Shown here one piece after another: positions 18,101 through 26,293 of a DNA stretch of 64,000 nucleotides. This stretch comes from Mediterraneibacter massiliensis (GTDB taxonomy: Bacteria > Bacillota > Clostridia > Lachnospirales > Lachnospiraceae), in NCBI RefSeq assembly GCF_001487105.1, contig NZ_LN913000.1, positions 248,001 through 312,000 of the forward strand. Direction: 5' to 3'. The translations under genes were made by a program, and so were the position numbers. Under the pieces are notes generated by a model. It was not told where the DNA came from, ran no database searches, and was given only the letters and a program-made list of their open reading frames with translations. The stretch's first letter is position 1; each line of letters opens with the position of its first letter.

Positions 18101-18371
18101 AGGGTGTATCCCGCTGGAAAACGGAAAATATCCTGTAGATGTAGAAGAAGAGAGACGTCTGCTCTATGTGGGAATGACAAGAGCAAAAGAGGAATTGATC
18201 CTCACATTTGCAGAGGAAGAGTCTGGATTTTTAAAAATACTTGATCCAGGTATGCTTAAAAAAGAAGAGGCAGTCAGACGCAGAAAAGAAATCGGTTATC
18301 AGCAGTTAAGTCTGGCCTTGCCCGGTGGAGAAAGTGAGGGGAACAATGAAAAGACAGGTGGAATTGTCTGA
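15150..18371 (+). CDS. EndoQ-like PHP domain fused to UvrD/PcrA-type helicase
   Basis: A 1073-residue fusion. Residues 1 to about 420 resemble endonuclease Q: a PHP metal site (LIADLHIHSRYSR, SGDFTHPAW, SNSDAHSP) and a four-cysteine zinc element (CNLC and CPVCGRK near 270-295). EndoQ nicks DNA 5' of deaminated or abasic bases. From about 465 the protein is an SF1A helicase: Walker A GPGTGKTKTL (~487), DEFQDMNP (~665), GDADQSIYGFRGAD, ENYRSSPEIL, LMTLHGAKGLEF and LLYVGMTRAKEE. All helicase motifs are intact, although the helicase part is shorter than free-standing PcrA. The fusion suggests a coupled nick-and-unwind repair of deaminated DNA. It overlaps the next gene by 26 bp. Confidence 0.88.
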   Translation: MLIADLHIHSRYSRATSRECTPEHLELWARKKGIQIVGSGDFTHPAWREELKEKLKPAEDGMYVLKKEYRLLDDAATDAFEPRFVITGEISSIYKKNGRVRKVHSLLILPGLEAAEKIAEKLEEIGNIHSDGRPILGVDCRDLLEIVLEICPNAMYVPAHIWTPHFSLFGAFSGFDTVEECFEDLSAHIHAMETGLSSDPPMNWRISALDGYQLLSNSDAHSPAKLGREANMLDIELSYAGLYKAIQQGEGLVGTIEFFPEEGKYHMDGHRKCNLCLTPLETEKYKGICPVCGRKITIGVSHRVEQLADRAEGFIKEGAKPFESLVPLPEVIGASMGYSAASVKVQKEYQHMLHCLGSEFEILRTIPAEEIMRVSGRRLAEGIERLRSGKVERIPGFDGEYGTIQLFDAREIEELDGQMSFFDTLGIGSEKPRRERMTPVKADKNGRKAEPETIQAQTIPADRTKGLNSKQKKAVETSGRDIAVSAGPGTGKTKTLVSRIVYLLKNRKVKPSEITAVTFTNLAAAQLYERVQKEMGKNRRLYHLQIGTFHAVCLTLLKEQGMEFTLIDRAEAQEIAEQVLEAQTYPMSAREFLEAVSRQKAGIEQRVTEEEEWQAVYKSYAEELENRRLLDFDDLLVKTVEKIRSKEMVPGWEKRFSYLLIDEFQDMNPIQMELMWLWRSAGRELFVIGDADQSIYGFRGADAGCFERLKKAMPDVCVIELEENYRSSPEILSAAFAVISGNPGGRQALRANCPSNIPARLVHAQSDMAEAIFIAKEIGSLTGGLGMLEAQRHAEHRQERKVRGFDEIAVLYRTHRQAQLLETCLKKEGIPYIVAGRESFLEEENVQGSIQFFRYIQDRENLCAKEQSLAWLWKLENSVLSEEIVDKTAQRFASLYAQKSPQEFIQLWIEEMGLVENAAMKKLVKMAVFYDKMDDLMQALTFGVESDLRRCGDKEYSAGAVTLMTLHGAKGLEFPAVFICGVKKGCIPLENGKYPVDVEEERRLLYVGMTRAKEELILTFAEEESGFLKILDPGMLKKEEAVRRRKEIGYQQLSLALPGGESEGNNEKTGGIV

Positions 18372-19092
18372 GATTTCAGATGGAAGGCTCTATACGGCCA
18401 ATGACATGGTAAGGGCAGACTGCCGGGGATGTGAAGGCTGTTCTGCATGTTGCCGCGCAATGGGAACGTCGGTCGTATTGGATCCGCTGGATATCCATAG
18501 GTTGTGCAGAGGACTGCATGTTAGCTTTGCGCAGCTTCTGGAGACTGGTGTAGAGCTGCATGTAGTGGATGGGCTGGTCCTTCCAAATCTGAAAATGACA
18601 GGGGAGACAGAGGCGTGTACATATTTGGATGCACAGGGCAGATGCAGTATACATGCGTTCAGACCGGGTATATGCAGGCTGTTTCCTCTGGGACGCTACT
18701 ATGAAGAAGATGGATTTAAGTATTTTCTGCAAATACATGAATGTAAAAAGGATATGCGGGGCAAGGTAAAAGTGAAAAAGTGGCTGGAGACGGAACAGAT
18801 AAAAGACTATGAGTCATATATTTTTAAATGGCACAATTTTTGTCTGGCATGTGAACAGGCACTGCAAACATTGGATGAAGAAAATGCCAGGATCTTGACG
18901 CTGTATATCCTGCGGACATTTTATCAGACGCCTTACGGGCAGCAGAACCTAAAGGAAATGCCTATAGACGGCGGTTTCTATCCTGAATTTGAAGAAAGGC
19001 TCAAAGAGACGGAAAGGAAACTGGGGCTGTCAGCACAGGTAAATAGGATGAACTTAGGGCAGGACAAGAAAAAATCACCCGGGAGATCCTAA
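18346..19092 (+). CDS. YkgJ family cysteine cluster protein
   Basis: A 248-residue protein with the cysteine cluster typical of the YkgJ/Fe-S-oxidoreductase-like family: CRGCEGCSACCRAMG near the N-terminus, then ACTYLD..GRCSIHAFRPGICRLFPLG, and a late CLACEQ. The cysteines probably bind zinc or an iron-sulfur cluster; the biochemical role is unknown. The start at 18346 follows GTGAGGGGAACA, while an in-frame GTG at 18325 lies inside the helicase gene without a good site. The 26-bp overlap implies translational coupling with the EndoQ-helicase protein. Confidence 0.85.
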   Translation: MKRQVELSEISDGRLYTANDMVRADCRGCEGCSACCRAMGTSVVLDPLDIHRLCRGLHVSFAQLLETGVELHVVDGLVLPNLKMTGETEACTYLDAQGRCSIHAFRPGICRLFPLGRYYEEDGFKYFLQIHECKKDMRGKVKVKKWLETEQIKDYESYIFKWHNFCLACEQALQTLDEENARILTLYILRTFYQTPYGQQNLKEMPIDGGFYPEFEERLKETERKLGLSAQVNRMNLGQDKKKSPGRS

Positions 19093-19120
19093 GCAAAAGA
19101 AAATTGCAAAATATACTCGA

Positions 19121-19145
19121 ATTGTCTCGTGTAATATGAGACAAT
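19121..19145. repeat. Inverted repeat upstream of the zinc-ribbon gene
   Basis: ATTGTCTC and GAGACAAT form an 8-bp perfect inverted repeat around 9 bases, 50 bp before the next start codon. The lack of a T-run argues against a terminator, so an operator is possible. Confidence 0.4.
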
Positions 19146-19196
19146 AGATGTATATGGTATAGCAGCATTTAAAGAAGGAGTAGGAGGAACAATCAG

Positions 19197-20051
19197 ATGA
19201 AATGTCCAAATTGTGGCAGTAAAGTAACAGAAGGATCTGCGTTTTGTGAGAATTGCGGAGCAAAGATCCCGCCAAAAGAAAGCAAAAAGAAAGAGAAAGG
19301 GAGTTTTTGTCCTTTCTGCGGTGCATGGAATGAAGGAGACGACCGGTTCTGCGCAGAATGTGGAAGGGATCTGGCAGAGATAGAAGATGAGATACAAGAT
19401 TTTCAGGAAGAACAAGTTACAGGAAAAGGCGGAAAGAAAAAATCGCGCGGTCCGTTGATTGCCGTAATCTGTATCCTTGCGGCGTTTATCATAATCGCCG
19501 GCGTGGGCGGCGGTGTGTATTATGTACACATGAAGCAGGAAAAAGCAGCTGAAGAAGAACGTAAAGAAAAAGAGGCGAGGGAAGCGGAAGAAAAGAAAGA
19601 ACAGGAAGAAAAAGAGAAAGCGGAGAAAGAAGCAGAGGAAAAAGCGGCTGAAGAAAAGGCGGAGAAAGAAGCAGAAGAAAAGGCAAAGGAAGAACAGGAA
19701 AAGAAAGATAAGACGAAAGATAAAAAAGAGACGGCGGACAGATTGGAAGCAGACTATATCTTGCCGGATAGTTCTACGAAATTGCTGACCCAGTCTGACA
19801 TTTCTGATCTGACATTACAGGAGCTTAATTATGCCAAAAATGAAATTTTTGCCCGCTATGGAAGAAAATTTAGCTCTCCGGAACTGCAGGAATATTTTAA
19901 TAGTAAGAGCTGGTATCACGGCACTATCAGTCCGGAAGAATTTGACGCGAATTATGCGGATTCTTTGAGCGAGACGGAGAAGAAAAATATAGAACTTTTG
20001 AAAAGTGCAGAGTATGCAAAGGATGCAAACGGTTACCAACTGGATCAGTAA
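19197..20051 (+). CDS. Zinc-ribbon membrane protein with YARHG domain
   Basis: A 284-residue protein. It starts with two zinc ribbons (MKCPNCGSKV..FCENCGAKI and FCPFCGAWN..FCAECGRDL), followed by one membrane span (residues ~85-108, LIAVICILAAFIIIAG), a long Lys/Glu-rich coiled-coil stalk (~112-180) and a C-terminal YARHG domain (ELNYAKNEIFARYGRKFSSP). The topology suggests cytoplasmic ribbons and an extracytoplasmic YARHG module, a domain associated with the cell envelope and cell-wall metabolism. AAAGAAGGAGTAGGAGGAAC precedes the ATG. The next gene, 43 bp on, is a cell-wall amidase with the same kind of charged stalk, suggesting a shared envelope role. Confidence 0.85.
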   Translation: MKCPNCGSKVTEGSAFCENCGAKIPPKESKKKEKGSFCPFCGAWNEGDDRFCAECGRDLAEIEDEIQDFQEEQVTGKGGKKKSRGPLIAVICILAAFIIIAGVGGGVYYVHMKQEKAAEEERKEKEAREAEEKKEQEEKEKAEKEAEEKAAEEKAEKEAEEKAKEEQEKKDKTKDKKETADRLEADYILPDSSTKLLTQSDISDLTLQELNYAKNEIFARYGRKFSSPELQEYFNSKSWYHGTISPEEFDANYADSLSETEKKNIELLKSAEYAKDANGYQLDQ

Positions 20052-20094
20052 GAAGTAAAAAGCGGCAGTATGGGAAAGAGGGAAGGAAAAGACA

Positions 20095-20967
20095 GTGGAA
20101 GTAAGAAGAAAACGGAGAATAAGGGGAGGCATTTTGTGTGCGGTATTGTGTGCTTCCCTTGTGCTCTTTGGATGCCATAAAGCAGAAGAAACTTCTGAAA
20201 AGGAGAAGGAAGAAGAACAGCAAAGGGAAGCAGAACAAAAGGCGGCGCAGGAGGAAGCGCGCAGAAAGGCGCGAGAGGAAGAACAGGAGAAAGCAGAACA
20301 AGCCAGAAAAGAAGCGGAAGAAGCAGCAAAGAAAAAAGGAATCACGATCGTTATAGATCCAGGGCATTCCAGTGTGGTAGAAGAAAAGCAGGAACCGGTG
20401 GGACCTGGCGCGCAAGAGTATAAGGCGGGAGACACATATGGAACAAGCGGCATCAGCACAGGTATGCCGGAATATGAACTTACGCTTGCTTTGGCGCAGC
20501 AGCTGAAGGCGGAATTGGAAAACAGAGGGTACACGATTGTGATGACACGGGAAAACAATGAAGAACCGCGAAGCTGTGTGGAAAGAGCAGAGATCATGAA
20601 TAATGCCGGAGCTTCTGCATGTGTACGTATACATGCCAATGGTTCGGAGGATACATCGGTACAGGGAGCGATGACGATCTGTACGACACCGGATAATCCA
20701 TATGTACCGCAGTTATATCAGTCTTCCAGGTATTTGTCAGACTGTGTACTTAACCATCTGGTAAATGCAACCGGATGTATCAGTCAGGGGGTATGGGAGA
20801 CAGATACTATGAGTGGAAATAACTGGAGCCAGATACCGGTTACAATCGTAGAGGTAGGGTATATGACGAATCCAGATGAAGACATGCGTATGTCACAGCC
20901 GGATTACCAGGCACAGATCATACAAGGAATCGCAGACGGAGTCGAAGAATTCGCAAATACTATTTGA
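20095..20967 (+). CDS. N-acetylmuramoyl-L-alanine amidase, lipoprotein
   Basis: The 290-residue protein begins with a basic stretch and a hydrophobic lipoprotein signal ending in the lipobox LVLFGC, so it should be anchored by a lipidated Cys. A Lys/Glu-rich helical spacer (~30-80) leads to an amidase_3 domain. The zinc ligands and catalytic residues fit: His in IVIDPGHSS, Glu in GMPEYELTLALA, His in VRIHANGSED, and Glu near the end in TIVEVGYMTN. It cleaves the bond between N-acetylmuramic acid and L-alanine in peptidoglycan. Translation starts at GTG 20095, after GAGGGAAGGAAAAGACA. Confidence 0.9.
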   Translation: MEVRRKRRIRGGILCAVLCASLVLFGCHKAEETSEKEKEEEQQREAEQKAAQEEARRKAREEEQEKAEQARKEAEEAAKKKGITIVIDPGHSSVVEEKQEPVGPGAQEYKAGDTYGTSGISTGMPEYELTLALAQQLKAELENRGYTIVMTRENNEEPRSCVERAEIMNNAGASACVRIHANGSEDTSVQGAMTICTTPDNPYVPQLYQSSRYLSDCVLNHLVNATGCISQGVWETDTMSGNNWSQIPVTIVEVGYMTNPDEDMRMSQPDYQAQIIQGIADGVEEFANTI

Positions 20968-20988
20968 AGATGATAAAAGGAGGATTCT

Positions 20989-23526
20989 ATGAAAGCGGTA
21001 AAATTAAGAGATGATTTTTATTGGACAGGAATTGTGGATGATCAGTTAAGAGTATTTGACATCATCATGTATACAGAATTTGGTACGACGTATAATTCCT
21101 ACGTGATGAAGGCGGGAGATAAGATCGTTTTATTTGAGACGGCAAAGGCGAAATTTTTTGAGGAATATCTGGAAAAGTTAAAAGAAGTGATCGATGTCAC
21201 AAAAATCGATTATCTGGTAGTCAGCCATACAGAACCGGATCATGCCGGCAGTGTGGAGCGGCTTTTAGATTATAGTCCGCAGATGAAGATTCTTGCTACA
21301 GGATGCGCGATCGGATTTTTGAAGGAAATCGTGAACAGAGATTTTGTCAGTATCGCAGTAAAAGACGAACAGACAATGACGATTGGCAATAAGACGCTGC
21401 GTTTTATGTTTGTGCCGAATCTGCACTGGCCAGATACAATGTATACTTTTATTGAAGAGGAGCAGATATTGGTAACCTGTGATTCTTTTGGCGCGCATTA
21501 CTGTCTGCCGGAGGTCGTATCCACAAAGATCACAAAAGAGGCAGATTACCAGAAGGCACTGAAATATTATTATGACTGTATCATCGGACCATTTAAGCCG
21601 TTTATGTTAAAAGCGTTGGACAGGGTGGAACATATGGATATTACAATGGTCTGCACAGGACATGGTCCTGTGCTTGTAGGCGAACGTATCAAAGCAGTGA
21701 TGAAGCAATACAGAGAATGGTCCACAGTTGTCAATCCTAATCCTAGAAAGACAGTCATCATTCCCTATGTAAGTGCATATGGCTATACGAAAACACTGGC
21801 AGAGAAGATAGCGGAAGGGGTGAAAGACAGCGGAGACATTGATGTACGTTCTTATGATATGGTGGAAGCGGACGAGGTAAAAGTAAATGAAGAATTGTTG
21901 TTTGCAGATGGTATACTGTTCGGGACACCGACAATCGTAGGTGAAGCGCTCAGACCGATCTGGGAACTGACCTTGAATATGTTTGCGGGTACCCACGGAG
22001 GTAAACATGCCTCAGCGTTTGGAAGCTATGGATGGAGTGGAGAAGGAGTTCCCAATATCATACAGCGGCTAAAGCAGCTTAGGATGAAAGTGTGTGAAGG
22101 CTTTCGGATACGTTTTAAGCCGTCGGAGGCCGATCTGGTAAGTGCTTATGAATATGGATATCAGTTTGGGTGTCTTGTGCAGGAAAAAGAACCTGTGCGT
22201 CCGCAGAAGAAAGGGACAAGGAGTCTTGTGAAATGTTTGGTATGCGGTGAGATATTTGACGCTTCTCTGGAGATCTGTCCGGTATGCGGAGTGGGAAAGG
22301 AAAATTTCGTTCCGGTTGAGGCAGAAGAGACTGGGTTTGAGAACAATACAGAAGAATATTATGTGATTCTTGGAAATGGCGCGGCAGGCTTCAATGCGGC
22401 CAAAGCTATCCGGGAGAGAGATAAAACAGGCGCGATCACGATGATCTCGAATGAGCCCTATCTTTCCTATAACCGGCCTATGCTGACAAAATCAATCGTT
22501 GCGGGACTTACTGCAGAGCAGATCGCCATAGAGAGTGCAGGCTGGTATGAGGAAAATAAAATATACCAGATACTGGGCAGACAGATCGTATCGGTAGATA
22601 CACAGAAAAAGGAAGTCTGCCTGGACGATGGGAGCAGGATACATTTTACGAAGTTGATCTATGCACTTGGAAGTGAGTGCTTTGTGCCGGATATGAAAGG
22701 AAGCAATCTTCCGGAAGTGGTTGCTATCCGACGCCTGGCAGATGTAGATCAAGTAAAAGAATTGATGAAGGAAGCGAAAAACGCAGTAGTGATTGGCGGC
22801 GGTGTTCTGGGACTGGAAGCAGCCTGGGAATTGAAAAAGGGCGGTTTGCATGTAGAGGTGCTGGAGGTGGCTCCGGTACTCATGGGACGTCAGCTTGATG
22901 CGGGTTCGGCAGAACTGCTGAAGAAGGTCGCAGAGAAAAATGGGGTGCGGATCCATACGGGCATTTCTGTGGAGGCGATTGAAGGAAGCGAGCACGTGAC
23001 CGGTGTACGTACAGCAGACGGCATGTCTTATCCGGCAGATCTGGTGATCGTATCGGCAGGTGTGCGTGCAAATGTGGAACTGGCAAAGGAAATCGGACTG
23101 GAGACAGAACGTGCGGTGGTCGTTAATCAGCAGATGGAAACAAATGTGCCGGGAATCTATGCGTGCGGCGACTGTGCGCAGTATCAGGGGACAAACTACG
23201 CAATCTGGCCGGAGGCGTCAGAAGAAGGACGTGTTGCCGGGGCGAATGCGGCAGGAGAGGCAGTAGAATATACACCGGTATCAGCGGCGCTTACATTCCA
23301 CGGAATGAATACAGCAGTATTTGCGGCAGGAGATAACGGCAAGAATCCGAATCTGTTGTATAAAACGGTAGAATTCCAGGATATGGGAAAAGGACAGTAC
23401 CACAAATATTACTTTTTAAATAATCGACTGTGCGGTGTGATCTTACTGGGAGACTTAACGGATATGGCAAGACTTACTATGGCTTTGGAAAAAGGCGCTT
23501 CTTATAAAGAGGTCATGGAAGGGTGA
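20989..23526 (+). CDS. Flavodiiron protein-rubredoxin-NADH reductase fusion (class F FDP)
   Basis: An 845-residue, three-part oxygen (or NO) reductase. Residues 1-250 are a metallo-beta-lactamase-like diiron domain with all ligands visible: His80, Glu82, Asp84 and His85 (SHTEPDHAGS), His146, Asp165 and His225. Residues ~253-400 are flavodoxin (FMN). A short rubredoxin with two CxxC pairs (CLVCGE, CPVCGVG) lies near 412-435. The rest, from ~452, is a FAD/NAD-dependent rubredoxin reductase (GNGAAGFNAA; VIGGGVLGLEAA; YACGDCAQY). The single chain can pass electrons from NADH to O2 and reduce it to water, protecting an anaerobe. AAAGGAGGATTCT precedes the ATG. Confidence 0.94.
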   Translation: MKAVKLRDDFYWTGIVDDQLRVFDIIMYTEFGTTYNSYVMKAGDKIVLFETAKAKFFEEYLEKLKEVIDVTKIDYLVVSHTEPDHAGSVERLLDYSPQMKILATGCAIGFLKEIVNRDFVSIAVKDEQTMTIGNKTLRFMFVPNLHWPDTMYTFIEEEQILVTCDSFGAHYCLPEVVSTKITKEADYQKALKYYYDCIIGPFKPFMLKALDRVEHMDITMVCTGHGPVLVGERIKAVMKQYREWSTVVNPNPRKTVIIPYVSAYGYTKTLAEKIAEGVKDSGDIDVRSYDMVEADEVKVNEELLFADGILFGTPTIVGEALRPIWELTLNMFAGTHGGKHASAFGSYGWSGEGVPNIIQRLKQLRMKVCEGFRIRFKPSEADLVSAYEYGYQFGCLVQEKEPVRPQKKGTRSLVKCLVCGEIFDASLEICPVCGVGKENFVPVEAEETGFENNTEEYYVILGNGAAGFNAAKAIRERDKTGAITMISNEPYLSYNRPMLTKSIVAGLTAEQIAIESAGWYEENKIYQILGRQIVSVDTQKKEVCLDDGSRIHFTKLIYALGSECFVPDMKGSNLPEVVAIRRLADVDQVKELMKEAKNAVVIGGGVLGLEAAWELKKGGLHVEVLEVAPVLMGRQLDAGSAELLKKVAEKNGVRIHTGISVEAIEGSEHVTGVRTADGMSYPADLVIVSAGVRANVELAKEIGLETERAVVVNQQMETNVPGIYACGDCAQYQGTNYAIWPEASEEGRVAGANAAGEAVEYTPVSAALTFHGMNTAVFAAGDNGKNPNLLYKTVEFQDMGKGQYHKYYFLNNRLCGVILLGDLTDMARLTMALEKGASYKEVMEG

Positions 23527-23530
23527 AGAC

Positions 23531-24868
23531 GTGAAACTGCATTTGAAAAATAAAATACTGATTGGGATTACATTGTTTTCTATGTTTTTTGGGGCGGGAA
23601 ATTTGATTTTCCCGCCATTTCTTGGCAATATGGCGGGCAGAAGCATAGTGCCTGCATTTTTAGGCTTTGCTTTAAGCGCAGTGTGTCTTCCTGTATTAGG
23701 GGTGATCGCTGTGACGAAATCCGATGGGTTAGAAGCTCTTGCTTCCAAGGTGCATCCTCTATTTTCCAAGGTATACATACTGCTTTTATATTTGGCGATC
23801 GGCCCTTGCCTTGCAATCCCCAGGACGGCAAGTACGTCGTTTTCGATGGCGGTTCCGCCTTTCCTTTCAGGAGGAAATATGATCTGGCTGATCCGGAGTA
23901 TCTATACGATATTGTTTTTTTCGGCGGCATTTGCCGTGGCGCTCCATCCTGAAAAACTGACAGAATATCTAGGGAAAAAGTTGACACCTGTACTTCTTAT
24001 TTTAATCGTAATTGTATTTGCGGCAACCGTGTTTTCGTGGGACGGAAGTGTGGCTGTACCGGCAGCAGACTATATCAAACAACCTGCCGTGAAGGGTTTT
24101 TTAGATGGGTATCAGACAATGGATACACTGGCAGGGCTGAATTTTGGTATGATCGTTGTTATGAACCTGCGTGAAAAGGGGGTAAAAAAAGAAGAAGATC
24201 TAGTCAGGGAAACCGTGTCAGCCGGCTGGATAGCAGGAGGCATACTGTTTTCTGTGTATGCGATGCTGACATTCATTGGTGTGAATGCAGGATCGTGGTT
24301 TGGGGCGGCGGCAAATGGAACAGAGACATTGACGGAGATGGTTTCCGCCTTGTTCGGACAGGCAGGAACGGTACTGCTGGCTTTGATTTTTGTGATCGCC
24401 TGTTTTAATACTTGTGTGGGACTTTTAAGCTGCTGCGGGAAATATTTTCAGGGGGTGTTTCCGCGGATCAGTTATAGAAAATGGGTATTTATCTTCGCTT
24501 TTGTCTCTATGCTGATCGCCAATGCAGGACTGGATACTATATTGAAATTGTCTGTACCTGTATTAAACGCGATCTATCCACTGGCGATACTGCTGATCTT
24601 TCTCTCTTGTATGCAGCGTCTGCTTGGAAGATACCGGGCGGTATATCCGAGTGCGGTTTTGTTGTGCGGAGGCGCCAGTGTGATCACGGTAATGGATATG
24701 CAAGGACTTCAGATCCCACTGCTGACACGACTGATTAGAAATCTGCCGGCATATGATGCAGGATTTGGATGGCTGGTTCCGACTGTCGCAGGGATCGGTC
24801 TTGGCATACTGCTCTCCACCGTACATAGAAAGAGACCGAAAAACGGAGATCAATACAGGAAAGTCTAA
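23531..24868 (+). CDS. brnQ: Branched-chain amino acid:cation symporter, BrnQ family
   Basis: A 445-residue integral membrane protein with about 12 hydrophobic spans, of the BrnQ (LIVCS) family that takes up Leu, Ile and Val with sodium or protons. The N-terminus (MFFGAGNLIFPPFLG) and IGPCLAIPRTASTSF are characteristic. It starts with GTG, 4 bp after the flavodiiron gene, with GGAAGGGTGAAGAC upstream, so it is probably co-transcribed with it. The functional tie between the two is not obvious. Confidence 0.92.
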   Translation: MKLHLKNKILIGITLFSMFFGAGNLIFPPFLGNMAGRSIVPAFLGFALSAVCLPVLGVIAVTKSDGLEALASKVHPLFSKVYILLLYLAIGPCLAIPRTASTSFSMAVPPFLSGGNMIWLIRSIYTILFFSAAFAVALHPEKLTEYLGKKLTPVLLILIVIVFAATVFSWDGSVAVPAADYIKQPAVKGFLDGYQTMDTLAGLNFGMIVVMNLREKGVKKEEDLVRETVSAGWIAGGILFSVYAMLTFIGVNAGSWFGAAANGTETLTEMVSALFGQAGTVLLALIFVIACFNTCVGLLSCCGKYFQGVFPRISYRKWVFIFAFVSMLIANAGLDTILKLSVPVLNAIYPLAILLIFLSCMQRLLGRYRAVYPSAVLLCGGASVITVMDMQGLQIPLLTRLIRNLPAYDAGFGWLVPTVAGIGLGILLSTVHRKRPKNGDQYRKV

Positions 24869-24895
24869 AAAGAAAAGGAAGTACCTTGTGGCGTC

Positions 24896-24924
24896 AGGTA
24901 TGCTGTGGTAGAATAAGGCAATAC
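24896..24924 (+). promoter_or_regulatory. Sigma-A promoter for the AI-2E family gene
   Basis: TTGTGG at 24896-24901 and TAGAAT at 24919-24924 with a 17-base spacer, 30 bp before the start codon. Confidence 0.5.
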
Positions 24925-24954
24925 TGAAAGCAGAAAGTTATAAAGGAGATAAGA

Positions 24955-26103
24955 ATGAAACTGGACAAAGAAACAATAAAAAAACTCAGAGGACTGATTG
25001 TGTTTACGATCGTTATCTTGATCTTGCTTTGGAAATATGAGGCAGTGCTGGAATGGATCGGTTATTTGTTTGGGATTGTATTTCCTTTTTTTCTGGGCGG
25101 CGCTATTGCATTTATTTTAAATGTGCCTATGAGTTTTCTGGAGGAAAAGATCTTCCGCAATAAACGATGGAAAGAAAATAAACACGTGAAAAGGATGGCG
25201 CGTCCGGTCAGTATGGTACTGACGATCCTTTTAGTATTTGGGATCATTGTGCTTGTTATGTTTGTGGTTGTGCCTGAATTAGGAAAGACATTTTTATCTC
25301 TTGGAACGAGTATCAGTGAATTTGTGCCGCGAGCACAGAAATGGTTGGAGGAATTATTTGTTGATAATAAAGAAGTGCTGGCGTGGCTGGAAGAACTTAA
25401 TATGGATTGGGATAAAATCATCAACAGCATAGTCGGCTTTTTTCGCAGCAGTGCGGGGAATGTAGTGAATTCGACTGTATCTGCCGCCACAGGGATCATA
25501 AACGGGGTGGCTACCTTTGTGATCGCCTTTGTATTTGCCTGCTATATTTTGCTGCAGAAAGAAAAATTAAGTATACAGATCAGAAAGGTTATGTTTGCCT
25601 ATCTTCCTCAATCCCGTGTGGAATGGATGCTGGATATTTGTTCTTTGACTTACCGTACATTTTCCAGTTTTCTTACGGGACAATGTCTGGAAGCGCTGAT
25701 TTTGGGGGTTATGTTTTTTGTTGTGATGACAATCATCCAGATGCCGTATGCATTGTTGGTGGGAGTCTTGATTGCGTTTACAGCGTTGATACCGATTTTT
25801 GGAGCATTTATAGGCTGTTTTATAGGGACATTTCTGATCCTTATGGTAGATCCTTTGCAGGCGCTGATTTTTGTAATCATGTTTTTGGTCCTGCAGCAGA
25901 TAGAAGGAAATCTGATCTACCCCAAAGTAGTTGGAAGTTCAGTGGGTCTGCCGTCTATCTGGGTATTGGCGGCAGTCAGCATAGGCGGCAGTTTACTGGG
26001 AGTGGTAGGTATGCTGATCTTTATTCCGCTCGTATCTGTGGTCTACAGCCTGCTGCGCAGAGATGTATATAAGAGGCTGGATAAAAAACAGATCAAGATT
26101 TAA
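24955..26103 (+). CDS. AI-2E family transporter
   Basis: A 382-residue membrane protein of the AI-2 exporter (PerM/YtvI) superfamily. Eight or so hydrophobic spans surround a soluble amphipathic segment around residues 115-165. The C-terminal hallmarks LIPIFGAFIG and QQIEGNLIYPKVVGSSVGL are present. Family members export diverse small molecules or ions, and the substrate here cannot be told; the AI-2 label is only a family name. GAAAGTTATAAAGGAGATAAGA precedes the ATG. Confidence 0.9.
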   Translation: MKLDKETIKKLRGLIVFTIVILILLWKYEAVLEWIGYLFGIVFPFFLGGAIAFILNVPMSFLEEKIFRNKRWKENKHVKRMARPVSMVLTILLVFGIIVLVMFVVVPELGKTFLSLGTSISEFVPRAQKWLEELFVDNKEVLAWLEELNMDWDKIINSIVGFFRSSAGNVVNSTVSAATGIINGVATFVIAFVFACYILLQKEKLSIQIRKVMFAYLPQSRVEWMLDICSLTYRTFSSFLTGQCLEALILGVMFFVVMTIIQMPYALLVGVLIAFTALIPIFGAFIGCFIGTFLILMVDPLQALIFVIMFLVLQQIEGNLIYPKVVGSSVGLPSIWVLAAVSIGGSLLGVVGMLIFIPLVSVVYSLLRRDVYKRLDKKQIKI

Positions 26104-26183
26104 AGGGGTATGGCATATGAAGATGGGCTGCCTGTACTTGTAAATATCTTTTATTCTTTGTAGAATTCACGCAAAATAGGTAT

Positions 26184-26221
26184 AAAACTGTGCGGATTGA
26201 TAGACGCACAGTTTTATTTTT
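26184..26221 (+). terminator. Rho-independent terminator after the AI-2E gene
   Basis: AAAACTGTGCG and CGCACAGTTTT form an 11-bp stem followed by ATTTTTG. Confidence 0.85.
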
Positions 26222-26293
26222 GTAAAAATAAAGATTATAAAAGTGTGCTTGTGTACTTTTATAAATAAGTGCGAAAGGATAGAAGTAAGGGGT

